Positions 7,873 through 16,099 of a DNA stretch of 35,552 nt are shown here, piece after piece. Source of the DNA: JBFHES01 sp041584015 (GTDB lineage Bacteria > Bacteroidota > Bacteroidia > Bacteroidales > M50B96); the NCBI GenBank assembly GCA_041584015.1, contig JBFHES010000013.1, forward strand, positions 1 to 35,552, read 5' to 3'. The stretch's first letter is position 1. Every line of letters starts with the position of its first letter. Under the pieces are notes generated by a model, which was given only the letters and a program-made list of their open reading frames with translations, was not told where the DNA came from and ran no database searches. The translations under genes were made by a program, and so were the position numbers.

Positions 7873-9708
7873 CTATTTGTTCTGATTATATGTATAAGGG
7901 TGCCATGAGCTGCCTTCAGTTTTCAAACTTGCAAACCACATCTCCATCTCACCCTTACCTTTTGCTTCAATTTTTCCGCGATTTTCGAATGTAAATCTGG
8001 AATCATTCTTTAGTAGTTCATAAGTTGCCCGACTTATGTTTACTTTACCAACTGCTCCGCTGCTTTCCATTCTGCTAGCAGTATTTACTGTATCGCCCCA
8101 AATGTCGTATTGGAATTTTTTTACGCCAACAACACCAGCAATTACAGCTCCTGTGTTAACACCAACACGCATTTCGAACGAAGGAATTCCCAGCTCATCA
8201 TGTTTGTACTTGCGGTTTGCTACAAATTCTTGCATGTCCAGACCCGCCTTAACCACATCTGCTGCTTCGGCAGTGCGGGGCGTGTGAAGTCCACCAGCAG
8301 CCATGTATGCATCGCCAATGGTTTTTATTTTTTCAATGCCATACTCCTCCATTATATTGTCGAATGCCTTAAAACAAATATCAATTTCGTGAACCAGATC
8401 GGTTGCGCTTAATTGTTCGCTTAATGCGGTAAAACCTTTAAAATCGGTAAATAGGATTGTGGCTTGATCAAACTCCTTGGCATCGGTGTATCCTTTTAGT
8501 TTCAATTCATCGGCTACTGATTCTGGCAATATGTTTAGAAGTAAGCCTTCCGAAATATCTTTCTCTTTTTGCAGGGCTGTCTTGGATTTTCTAATGAAAT
8601 TAAGGCGACTCCATAAGCTTAGGGCAAGCAGTACGAAAACTAAACCCGACAAAAGTGCGATGTTTTGATTCCTTTTGTAGCGAACTTTGTCTAACTCAAT
8701 ACTAAGTTTCTCGAGTTTTAGTGTTTTAATTTCATTTTCATTTTTTTCTGTTTCATACTTTTGTTCCATCTCAGCAATAGCCTCATAAATCTGTATGTTG
8801 AACAAGGAATCCTTTAAATTAACCGCCCACCACAGTTCATTATAAGCTATCTCATACTCGCCTATGCTGTAATAGAAATAGGCCTTGTTTTCAGAGAATA
8901 GCTGTACGCGTGAATGATTATTTGTTAGGTTGGCAAAATGGATCGCTGAATCAATGAAGGATAAAACTTCATCCGCATCATTTGATAAACCTGCAAGATT
9001 ATTGTAAAGCACACAGAGTTCGCTGGCATCGTTTCTTTTTTTTGCCACTTGCAATGCTAGCTTAAAGTAAAACAAGGCCTGAGGAAGACTGTCGCGTGAT
9101 GCATATAAGGAACCAATATTGATGAGTGCTCGTTGCTCTAAAAAAGGAATGTCGTAATTTCGAGCTAACTGAATGCAGGTGTCTAAATGGGGCACTACTT
9201 TATCAAAAGCCAGAGTTCCGCTACCTTTCAGCAAATGCAGTTTAGCTAAAGTTGTTTTATCGCTCCAGTCCGTTTGATACTGATCAATGCCTAGTTGCGA
9301 GAGGGAATCGGCTTTCTCGAATTCATTTATAGCAAAATAAAAACGCCCATAAGTAAGATGTAGTAGAGCCAATGTTTGGCTATCGCATGTTGAGGAGCTG
9401 TATATTCTTTGTGCCTCAATGATGGAAGACAGAGCAGTTTCAAATTGAGCCAGGGAGTATTCACAATTTACTCTTGTAAGTATGGTCCTGATTAGTTTAC
9501 AGCTATCTCCATTGGTCTTATATACTGAAACCAGATCGTTGCATACCTCAATTGAAGAATCGAATTCGTAAATCGAATTTTTGTGAAGATTTTCTAATAT
9601 GCTGTCCGCTTCTGCAATGGTGTATTGCGAAAAAGCACCATTCGCTGTGCTAAGCAAATAGAAGAAAAATATTACACGAAAAAACGTGCTGCCTGAAAAT
9701 ATACGCAC
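7873..9708 (-). CDS. Membrane adenylate cyclase with TPR sensor domain (class III), copy 1
   Basis: A 611-residue class III nucleotidyl cyclase. Signal peptide about 1-28 (hydrophobic FFRVIFFFYLL, then GAFSQ); exported TPR-like region about 30-320 (e.g. RALINIGSLYASRDSLPQAL, SELCVLYNNLAGL); transmembrane helix about 350-367; NILPESVADELK linker; cyclase domain from about 416. Catalytic set complete: Asp422 and Asp466 for metals, Lys462 and Asp535 for adenine, Asn542 and Arg546. It is therefore predicted to make cAMP in response to something sensed outside the inner membrane. It starts with GTG at 9708, one base after the TAG stop of the upstream gene, so translation is probably coupled; no other usable start precedes the signal peptide. 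The C-terminal tail is 13 residues longer than in the paralogue at 5603-7447. Confidence 0.92.
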   Translation of the reverse strand: MRIFSGSTFFRVIFFFYLLSTANGAFSQYTIAEADSILENLHKNSIYEFDSSIEVCNDLVSVYKTNGDSCKLIRTILTRVNCEYSLAQFETALSSIIEAQRIYSSSTCDSQTLALLHLTYGRFYFAINEFEKADSLSQLGIDQYQTDWSDKTTLAKLHLLKGSGTLAFDKVVPHLDTCIQLARNYDIPFLEQRALINIGSLYASRDSLPQALFYFKLALQVAKKRNDASELCVLYNNLAGLSNDADEVLSFIDSAIHFANLTNNHSRVQLFSENKAYFYYSIGEYEIAYNELWWAVNLKDSLFNIQIYEAIAEMEQKYETEKNENEIKTLKLEKLSIELDKVRYKRNQNIALLSGLVFVLLALSLWSRLNFIRKSKTALQKEKDISEGLLLNILPESVADELKLKGYTDAKEFDQATILFTDFKGFTALSEQLSATDLVHEIDICFKAFDNIMEEYGIEKIKTIGDAYMAAGGLHTPRTAEAADVVKAGLDMQEFVANRKYKHDELGIPSFEMRVGVNTGAVIAGVVGVKKFQYDIWGDTVNTASRMESSGAVGKVNISRATYELLKNDSRFTFENRGKIEAKGKGEMEMWFASLKTEGSSWHPYTYNQNK

Positions 9709-9709
9709 C

Positions 9710-10198
9710 CTAAAAAGTTACGATTTTATCGAACTTCCATTTGTGCTTTGGCTTTGGAGCTGGCTTACTACCTTCCAATGGTAGGTTTTTAAACTCAATT
9801 TCTTTTGAGTCGCTAGGGTCTTCCATGGTTAAATAGGAGCGTGAATCTTCAAACAATGACAATAAATAGCAGCCATCTTCACCTTCAATTGGAGTAGGAA
9901 CAAAATAAGTTATTGAGGTTTGTAAATTGGCTATGTTTGAATTGCAACCAAGATAATGCCTTGTTGTAGATGAGTATTTTTGTGATTCAAACCATATTTT
10001 TGTAGGTACTACCCCCGGATTTTCTGGATCATAAGGCGGTTTGGTGTGAATGGTCCACGCTTCATTTTCGCCATAGTTTTGATCGCTTTTCGCCACTTGC
10101 ACACTCGTTTCGTTTTCACACCGAATCTGCTTATCAGATGCATCACTATCGTCATTTATTAAATTTCCAACGATGAACCTTTTTCCTGTTGTATCCAT
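9710..10198 (-). CDS. Hypothetical protein, 162 aa, possibly beta-trefoil-like
   Basis: No family is recognised with confidence. The protein has no signal peptide or membrane helix. It is polar and apparently mostly beta-stranded, with three loosely similar blocks: FIVGNLIN... to EAWTIH; KIWFESQ... to HYLGCN; and CYLLSLFEDSRSYLTME... to HKWKFDKI. That spacing of aromatic and glycine positions is reminiscent of a beta-trefoil, but this is only a guess. A proline-rich linker (GSKPAPKPKHK) precedes the end. It is the first gene of the minus-strand unit containing both adenylate cyclases, and its stop lies one base before the cyclase GTG start, so it is probably made together with that receptor. 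Confidence 0.65.
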   Translation of the reverse strand: MDTTGKRFIVGNLINDDSDASDKQIRCENETSVQVAKSDQNYGENEAWTIHTKPPYDPENPGVVPTKIWFESQKYSSTTRHYLGCNSNIANLQTSITYFVPTPIEGEDGCYLLSLFEDSRSYLTMEDPSDSKEIEFKNLPLEGSKPAPKPKHKWKFDKIVTF

Positions 10199-10690
10199 AG
10201 TATCAGTTTTAGTTTAGATTATATTTTCTATCCTTTGTTTGATCGGTACATGGGGTGTCGTATTGAAAGAACATAATATGGCAGCAGAATCTTACCTTGA
10301 TGCTAATGAAAATGCGCGCCCTAATTAATTATAAACCAGTCGCTACTGTACATTGTTTAGTGTCAGTTTTTTTAAGAAGATTTAAGTAGCTTAAGGAACA
10401 GGGGATTCAAAGAGTTTGTTAAATAAGCGATTGTTTGAAGTTGCTTATAAGTATAGGTAGGTAGGTGAAATTGAGTGTTTTATTCTTAGCGGTTGTTAAA
10501 TAAGGAGCGGTAGTTAGTCAGTTGAAGTTTCAGAGGTGTGATTGAGTCGCAAATGCCATAAAAAAATGGTTGACTTCTGTGATATTCAGATTGTATATTA
10601 ATTCGTACCTCAGTTCCTTTGCTGATTGGCTTACACAAAAAAGTCCCGGCTGATAATTCAACCGGGACTTTTAAAAATACAATGCTTTTC
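10199..10690. other. Long non-coding interval between minus-strand units
   Basis: About 490 bp without a supported gene on either strand. Its left end must hold the promoter for the minus-strand cyclase unit, but I cannot pick a convincing TTTG/TAnnTTTG pair. Its right end contains the terminator at 10637-10674. A short GGTAGGTAGGT tract lies near 10455-10465. Nothing else stands out. Confidence 0.5.
10637..10674 (-). terminator. Rho-independent terminator for the ispD / exported-protein unit
   Basis: Perfect stem AAAAGTCCCGG (10639-10649) with CCGGGACTTTT (10662-10672) and a 12-nt loop. Read on the minus strand it ends in a T run (ACTTTTTTG), placed 17 bp after the stop codon of the 10691-11119 gene. 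Confidence 0.85.
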
Positions 10691-11119
10691 TTACAGCTTA
10701 TTCTGAACGGCGGTTTTGGCTTCAGGAGTTAATGCTTCTCCTAGAATAACCGGCATTCTGTTAATAATAAACTGAAAATGTTTTTGTGTAGCTTCCGTTT
10801 CATCAGAAAGATTACTGATTGTTAACTTACATTTATTGGCGCTTGTTATGTACTTAAAAGTTGCTTGTACGGTTGCTGTTCCAATCATTACATCACCAGT
10901 TATCTCAATAGAGTTGGTTTTGTGAATGTCGCTGGTGATTGCAAAACCCGGATTGCTCATGTAGGTCGTAATCCAATCGTATGCTCTTAAGTAAATGTCT
11001 TCAGCAGCTGTGTTCTCAATGGTATACGTTTCCTCAAGTACAACTTTCTTGCTTTCCTGAGCAAAAGAAACAGCTCCGGCTATCAGTAGTATCGCTAAAA
11101 TGCTAAATGCTTTTTTCAT
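10691..11119 (-). CDS. Small exported protein, DUF4468-like
   Basis: A 142-residue protein with a clear signal peptide (MKKAFSILAILLIAGAVSFAQ, cleaved near residue 20) followed by one compact alpha/beta domain: an early aromatic helix (YLRAYDWITTYM), strands around ITGDVMIGTATVQATFKY and CKLTISNL, and a C-terminal helix with EALTPEAKTAVQNKL. The arrangement resembles DUF4468, a Bacteroidota periplasmic domain with a TBP-like fold and no known function; I hold this loosely. It lies 37 bp after ispD and ends at a good terminator, so the two may share a transcript, though no functional tie is apparent. Confidence 0.75.
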   Translation of the reverse strand: MKKAFSILAILLIAGAVSFAQESKKVVLEETYTIENTAAEDIYLRAYDWITTYMSNPGFAITSDIHKTNSIEITGDVMIGTATVQATFKYITSANKCKLTISNLSDETEATQKHFQFIINRMPVILGEALTPEAKTAVQNKL

Positions 11120-11156
11120 ATTTCTGTTATTATTTAGTTACGAATATAGATTATTT

Positions 11157-11831
11157 TTAAGATGCTTCAAATTTATTCAGATAGACCTCGGCAATTGCCA
11201 GGTCGATTGGCGTTGTAATTTTAATATTCTCAGTATTCCCTTCAACCAGTTCAATTTTAATAGTATCACTTTCAACAACGCTTGCATCATCAGTAAAATG
11301 TTCCTGATAATTTTGCTGATAGGCAGATTTAATAAGGCTTGCTTCGAATACTTGAGGTGTTTGCACAGCTCTATACATATTTCTATCTATTTGCTGGCTT
11401 CCTTCCGTTTTAATAAGTCTTATCGTTTCATTAATTGGAACCACAGGTATCGCTGTCCCATTTGTGGCAGCGGTTCTAAAACAGTTTGAAATTACACTTA
11501 ATGCTACCAAGGGGCGCACCGCGTCGTGTATCGCTATTAAACCATCGGTTGCTAGTGCCAAGCCATTTTTAACCGAATGAAATCGGGTAGCACCTCCATT
11601 GACAGTTTTATGCTTGATGTTGAATTGATGATTTGTGCAAAGCTGTGTCCATCGCTCTTGCTCTTGTGCTGGCAGTACCACAATAATAGTAATGTTTTTA
11701 TCAAACTGATAAAAGCGATTGATGGTATGCATTAAAACAGGCTTGCCCATCAGTGGCAAGAATTGCTTTGGAAGTTCCGTGCCCATTCTTGTTCCGGATC
11801 CTCCTGCTACAATGATCACATTTTTTTGCAT
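11157..11831 (-). CDS. ispD: 2-C-methyl-D-erythritol 4-phosphate cytidylyltransferase
   Basis: Third step of the MEP pathway: couples CTP with methylerythritol phosphate to give CDP-methylerythritol, on the way to isoprenoids such as quinones and undecaprenol. The 224-residue length is normal. Visible hallmarks: N-terminal GGSGTRMG loop (10-17), Lys22 in LPKQF, the ATRFHSVKNGL segment (81-91), IHDAVRP (101-107), RAVQTPQVF (154-162) and KITTPIDL (204-211). ATG at 11831. A stand-alone IspD, not fused to IspF, and no other MEP gene is in the window. Confidence 0.95.
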   Translation of the reverse strand: MQKNVIIVAGGSGTRMGTELPKQFLPLMGKPVLMHTINRFYQFDKNITIIVVLPAQEQERWTQLCTNHQFNIKHKTVNGGATRFHSVKNGLALATDGLIAIHDAVRPLVALSVISNCFRTAATNGTAIPVVPINETIRLIKTEGSQQIDRNMYRAVQTPQVFEASLIKSAYQQNYQEHFTDDASVVESDTIKIELVEGNTENIKITTPIDLAIAEVYLNKFEAS

Positions 11832-12073
11832 AATTTTAAGACGCTACTAATTTGTTTGGGTTGCTATTGTCTTTCAAAAGTAATGTAATCTGAACTATTA
11901 AAGTGTAGCGACATGGTTTTGTTAAGCTGGGTTTTAAAATTTATTAATTGTTAAATTTTTGGATGCAAGCTCCTGCCCTTCGTAACTTCACGAAAATAAA
12001 TGCTTGGTCGTCAGGATTTAAAGCAACGGTTTTTGCAATAATTCTGTCTTACTTTTGATTAAAACCCAAAACC

Positions 12074-15000
12074 ATGAAAAAAGCCCTTTTATTATTCGCC
12101 CTGTTATTTAGTATTGGTAATTTGTTGATTGCTCAAACCTATCTCTATCTGGAGACGGTTAGTAGTTCGCCGACAAATCCAAGCAGTAATGATCTAATTA
12201 CTGTTACTATTTCCGGAAGTTTGTCGAGTACAGCCAGTGGTGTTGCTGCTGTTACGCATACGGTGAACGGTAATAACATTGATGTTTTTTTTAGCGCCTA
12301 TTCATCCGGAATTGGATTAACAGTTCTGGTACCGTATACCTATTCATTTGATTTAGGTCCATTGCCAGCTGGTACGTATACAATTAATGCTGGAGGCAGT
12401 TTTACCGGAGATTACATTCCTGCCAATCAAAAGACTTTTGTGGTTAGCGGTGCCTCTACAGACTGTCTTGCCTATTTTTATCATTACCAGGATACGGCAC
12501 CATTTCCACCTTTGAGTATGGATGTTTTTCAGTTCGAAGATCAGTCATCTTTTTCGGGTGCTGCAAGCTGGTACTGGGATTTTGGCGATGGGACTATTTC
12601 TACAGATCAACATCCGCAGCACGGTTATTTTAATATGATTCCTGCCAGCTATTTGGTTTGCTTAACCATTCTTACTGCTGATGGATGTACGGATACCTAT
12701 TGCGATACCGTTTATGTTGGTGGTTTTAATCAATGCAATGCCGCTTTTACTTTTACACAAATTAGCACACCGGCCTTAAGCCTGGATATGTATCAGTTTA
12801 CAGATTGGTCTGCACCGGCTGGAGCGATAAGTTGGTTGTGGGATTTTGGCGACGGTGCAACTTCCTCGGATCAACATCCGCAGCACGGTTATTTCAATAT
12901 GGTAGCAGCTACTTATCAAGTTTGTCTGACAATAACTACTGCTTTAGGTTGTACCGATACTTACTGCGATAGTGTTGTAATTGGATCTTCCTTCTGCTTT
13001 ACTGAGTTCACTGCATATACCGACTCAACCATGAGTTGTATTGATTGTCTTTATTTTTCGGATTGGTCCTCGTCTTCCACGCCAATTGTTTCGTGGAGTT
13101 GGGACTTTGGCGACGGTTCGGGTGCAAGCGGACAGAATCCATTTCATCAGTTTCCGGCAGCTGGTAGTTATTATGTTTGCCTGTCGATTATAACTGCTGA
13201 TAGTTGTACTGCTTATTATTGTGATACCGTTGAGGTTGGTAATCAGAATCCATGCAATATTCAGCTTGCCGCGAATATAAGCGATGTTTCTGTCTTTGGT
13301 GGTAATGATGGTGCGATTGATCTGGTGGTTAATTCATCAACAGCTCCGCTTATGTACATATGGAGTAACGGAGCTATTAGTGAAGATCTCGCAAATTTAT
13401 CTGCAGGTTTTTATTCGGTTGAAGTAATTGATGCGCTTGGATGTAATGCTAGTGCAACGTATCAAGTTGTTCAGCCTCCTGATACCCTGCTTCCTTGCCA
13501 GGCTGATTTTAGTTTTTATCTGGATACAACAGTCAATTGTATTAATTGCTATCAATTCAATGATCTGACGTATACAGCAACTGATATTATTAGTTGGTTC
13601 TGGAATTTTGGTGATGGAACCTTTTCTGTAGATCAGCATCCCATGCATTCCTATAATGCAAATGGAGTTTATGAAGTGTGTTTAAGTATCATTACTGCAG
13701 ATTCATGCTACGATGTGGCTTGTGAGAGTCTGGTTGTGGGGAACGCACCATGTCTTGCCAATTTTAATTATGTAATTACAGGCTCGCCAATACCTGAAAT
13801 TATTTATGCTGATTATACCGATTTGAGTATTCCGGTAAATGGGATTGCCAGCTGGAGTTGGGATTTTGGCGATGGTAATGTTTCCTCAGATCAGCACCCC
13901 ATACACGATTATTGGCTAAGCAATTGGGGAAATAATACGGTCTGTCTGGCCATTCAAACCCAATCGGGTTGTGTTGATACGCTCTGTGAAAATGTGTTTA
14001 TTGGTTATGATCCCTGTATGATTGCCTTGGATTATGTGGTAAGCAATGCATCGGGTATTGGTGCTTTGGATGCTGCAATTGATCTTACTGTAAATGGTGG
14101 AGCAGCGCCGTATACTTATTATTGGAATACAGGAGACTTAACAGAAGATCTTTCTGGTTTGGCAGCAGGCGTTTATGTTGTTCATCTGGTTGATGCCAAT
14201 GCTTGTGTGACCGAAGCAGTAATTCAGGTAGAGGAGGCGGCCGTAGTATTGCAATCGCAAACTATAAATGTTCCACCGGGCTGGAGTATTTTTTCGAGTT
14301 ATATAAATCCAATAAATCCAGATATAGAAATTGTTTTAAATCCACTCGTTTCGCAGATTTCAATTGTTAAGAACTGGGAAGGATTGGTCTTTTGGCCACA
14401 GTACGGATTAAATGCAATTGGAGATATGATACTTGGACAAGGCTATCAGATTAAAGTAGATGCCGTGCTTCCGTTGTCATTGGATGTTGTCGGAGTGGCT
14501 GCTGTTCCTGAACTTACACCGCTTAATCTAAATCAAGGATGGGGCATGCTGGGGTACTTGCGCCAAACACCAGCTGATGTATCTTTGGTTCTATCAGATA
14601 TCATTAGCCCAATGCTGGTGCCCGGAGACCTTGAATTAATGAAGTCGGGTAGCGGTCAGATATTTTGGCCGTATTACAACCTAAATCAAATGGGAAATAT
14701 GATTCCGGGGCAAGGCTATCAAATACTAATGAATAATTCAGCCGTATTAACTTATCCTGCCAATAGTTCAATACTAGCTTCTTCAAAAGTAATGCAACTG
14801 CATTCATTTAAGTATTATTCAAAGCCGATTGCCACAGACAATAATATGACCATTGCTATCCCAAAAAACGCATGGGATCGCTTGCCAGCCCATTCATCAG
14901 AACTTGCCGTTGTGAGCGAACGGGGCGAGCTGGTTGGTAGGGCAATGTATCGAGGACAAGACTTAGCAATTACTATTTGGGGTAATGATAAATTAAGCGA

Positions 15001-15430
15001 TAAAATTGATGGATTAATTGAAGGGGAGGTCTTTTCATTGGTTTGGACGAGTGTAGATGGAGACTCACATAAAGCCATTGTCACTGGCTGGCAAAAAGGT
15101 GATGCAGTTTATGTTGCAAACAAGATATGTGTGGTGGCTTCGCTAAAAAGCATTGAAATTGAAAGCGTATTTGAAGTATTTCCGGCGGCTCCGAATCCGG
15201 CAGTTCATTATGCGGATGTTGTATTTGAATTGCCCGCTTCGTCCTATGTGCTGGTTGAACTCTACAATGTGTTAGGAGTAAAGATCAAGACCATTAGCCT
15301 GAAGAAATATGATAAAGGCTCCCAGACTGTGCGATTCAGTACTGCAGGAATTGAGACCGGCAATTACTTTTATAAGGTCAGTACAAAATTTGGAAATAAG
15401 ACTCAAATTCTTCAGATTATTAGAAAATAA
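12074..15430 (+). CDS. T9SS-secreted multidomain surface protein with PKD and SprB-like repeats
   Basis: A 1118-residue exported protein. Order: signal peptide 1-20 (LLIAQ); an Ig-like N-terminal domain to about 130; PKD domains, five in all, each marked by W(D/N)FGDG followed by a QHP/QNP turn and a cysteine pair near the end (e.g. VCLTI...TYCDT), interrupted by one SprB-like repeat after the third PKD and another after the fifth; then two copies of a module containing GW...FWP.Y.LN.(I/M)G(D/N)MI.GQGYQI at about 730-890; a linker; and a type A T9SS sorting domain (APNPAVHYADVVFELP, YNVLGVKIK, GNYFYKV) at about 1035-1118. Likely cell-surface or released adhesin or matrix protein; the ligand is unknown. 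A possible -7 box TACTTTTG lies at 12050-12057, but I see no well-spaced -33 partner. Confidence 0.9.
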   Translation: MKKALLLFALLFSIGNLLIAQTYLYLETVSSSPTNPSSNDLITVTISGSLSSTASGVAAVTHTVNGNNIDVFFSAYSSGIGLTVLVPYTYSFDLGPLPAGTYTINAGGSFTGDYIPANQKTFVVSGASTDCLAYFYHYQDTAPFPPLSMDVFQFEDQSSFSGAASWYWDFGDGTISTDQHPQHGYFNMIPASYLVCLTILTADGCTDTYCDTVYVGGFNQCNAAFTFTQISTPALSLDMYQFTDWSAPAGAISWLWDFGDGATSSDQHPQHGYFNMVAATYQVCLTITTALGCTDTYCDSVVIGSSFCFTEFTAYTDSTMSCIDCLYFSDWSSSSTPIVSWSWDFGDGSGASGQNPFHQFPAAGSYYVCLSIITADSCTAYYCDTVEVGNQNPCNIQLAANISDVSVFGGNDGAIDLVVNSSTAPLMYIWSNGAISEDLANLSAGFYSVEVIDALGCNASATYQVVQPPDTLLPCQADFSFYLDTTVNCINCYQFNDLTYTATDIISWFWNFGDGTFSVDQHPMHSYNANGVYEVCLSIITADSCYDVACESLVVGNAPCLANFNYVITGSPIPEIIYADYTDLSIPVNGIASWSWDFGDGNVSSDQHPIHDYWLSNWGNNTVCLAIQTQSGCVDTLCENVFIGYDPCMIALDYVVSNASGIGALDAAIDLTVNGGAAPYTYYWNTGDLTEDLSGLAAGVYVVHLVDANACVTEAVIQVEEAAVVLQSQTINVPPGWSIFSSYINPINPDIEIVLNPLVSQISIVKNWEGLVFWPQYGLNAIGDMILGQGYQIKVDAVLPLSLDVVGVAAVPELTPLNLNQGWGMLGYLRQTPADVSLVLSDIISPMLVPGDLELMKSGSGQIFWPYYNLNQMGNMIPGQGYQILMNNSAVLTYPANSSILASSKVMQLHSFKYYSKPIATDNNMTIAIPKNAWDRLPAHSSELAVVSERGELVGRAMYRGQDLAITIWGNDKLSDKIDGLIEGEVFSLVWTSVDGDSHKAIVTGWQKGDAVYVANKICVVASLKSIEIESVFEVFPAAPNPAVHYADVVFELPASSYVLVELYNVLGVKIKTISLKKYDKGSQTVRFSTAGIETGNYFYKVSTKFGNKTQILQIIRK

Positions 15431-15514
15431 TTGTGTTTATTTGCGCACTCTTTGAGGGCGTGTTGCAAGTGTTATTTAAAAATGTTGAAAGAATTAATTT
15501 TTTTGTAAAAAAGA

Positions 15515-15546
15515 TTTGTTGAATAAAAAAATAAGTTCTACATTTG
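15515..15546 (+). promoter_or_regulatory. Bacteroidota-type promoter for tRNA-Glu and rpsT
   Basis: TTTG at 15515-15518 and TACATTTG at 15539-15546, separated by 20 bp, fit the TTTG-N(about 19)-TAnnTTTG consensus of the Bacteroidota primary sigma factor. Transcription would start near 15553, some 14 bases before the tRNA. The spacer is AT-rich. Confidence 0.8.
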
Positions 15547-15566
15547 CACCCGCAAAACTTTGAAAC

Positions 15567-15638
15567 GGTCCGTTCGTCTAGGGGTTAGGACGCCAGGTTT
15601 TCATCCTGGTAGCAGGGGTTCGATTCCCCTACGGACTA
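15567..15638 (+). tRNA. tRNA-Glu (anticodon TTC)
   Basis: A complete cloverleaf of 72 nt. Acceptor stem GGTCCGT (15567-15573) pairs with ACGGACT (15631-15637), with a G-T at the first position. The anticodon stem is CCAGG/CCTGG and the seven-base loop carries TTC at 15600-15602. The T arm is AGGGG TTCGATT CCCCT, and the discriminator is A15638. No 3' CCA is encoded, so it must be added after transcription. It lies 28 bp before rpsT and probably shares its transcript. Confidence 0.97.
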
Positions 15639-15666
15639 CGAAATTTAATAATAGAAGGAAGATAAA

Positions 15667-15918
15667 ATGGCACATCACAAGTCAGCTTTAAAAAGGATTC
15701 GTCAGACAGAGAAGAGACGCTTACATAATAAGTATTATGCAAAGAGTACTCGTAATGCCTTGAAAAAGTTAAGAACTTCTACTGATAAAAAAGAAGCTAC
15801 AGATCTTTTACCGAGAGTTGCTTCTATGCTTGATAAGCTAGCTAAGAGAAATATTATTCATAAGAATAAAGCTTCTAATCTTAAGTCTAGTATAACAATG
15901 CATGTAAATAAAATGTAA
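15667..15918 (+). CDS. rpsT: 30S ribosomal protein S20
   Basis: A small, very basic 83-residue protein with the S20 start MAHHKSALKRIRQTEKRRLHNK and helical lysine-rich body (AKSTRNALKKLRTS, LDKLAKRNIIHKNKASNLKSS). It binds 16S rRNA early in assembly of the small subunit. A purine-rich AGAAGGAAGA stretch lies just before the ATG. It is placed between tRNA-Glu and a strong terminator, giving a compact translation-related unit driven from the promoter at 15515. Confidence 0.97.
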   Translation: MAHHKSALKRIRQTEKRRLHNKYYAKSTRNALKKLRTSTDKKEATDLLPRVASMLDKLAKRNIIHKNKASNLKSSITMHVNKM

Positions 15919-15940
15919 GATATTACACAATATTATATTG

Positions 15941-15971
15941 AAAGCCTTTCCAATTTGGAAAGGCTTTTTTT
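15941..15971 (+). terminator. Rho-independent terminator after rpsT
   Basis: Perfect 13-bp stem AAAGCCTTTCCAA (15941-15953) with TTGGAAAGGCTTT (15955-15967), closing on a minimal loop so that the innermost pairs probably open, followed by more T residues. Confidence 0.92.
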
Positions 15972-16099
15972 ATGTTCAATTTTTTTGCTCGCTGTCGCGC
16001 TTTGTGTCTTCTAAAAGTGATCCATAATTTATCTAAGTATTAATTTTATCACAGCTTCCTAATTTGTATTTTTAGACCTTGGAAATAAATCAATTGATT

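Noticed and set aside
11100..11489. A 129-codon plus-strand open frame opposite ispD
   Set aside because: Antisense to a clear ispD gene; composition is typical of a reverse-frame translation (runs of I, N, F and C) and no family is recognisable.
16079..16099. TTG start for the GH13 gene, with similar TTG starts at 2083, 18586 and 31353
   Set aside because: In each case an ATG a few codons downstream gives the expected N-terminus (lipoprotein signal or family start), and the extra residues look like leader sequence.
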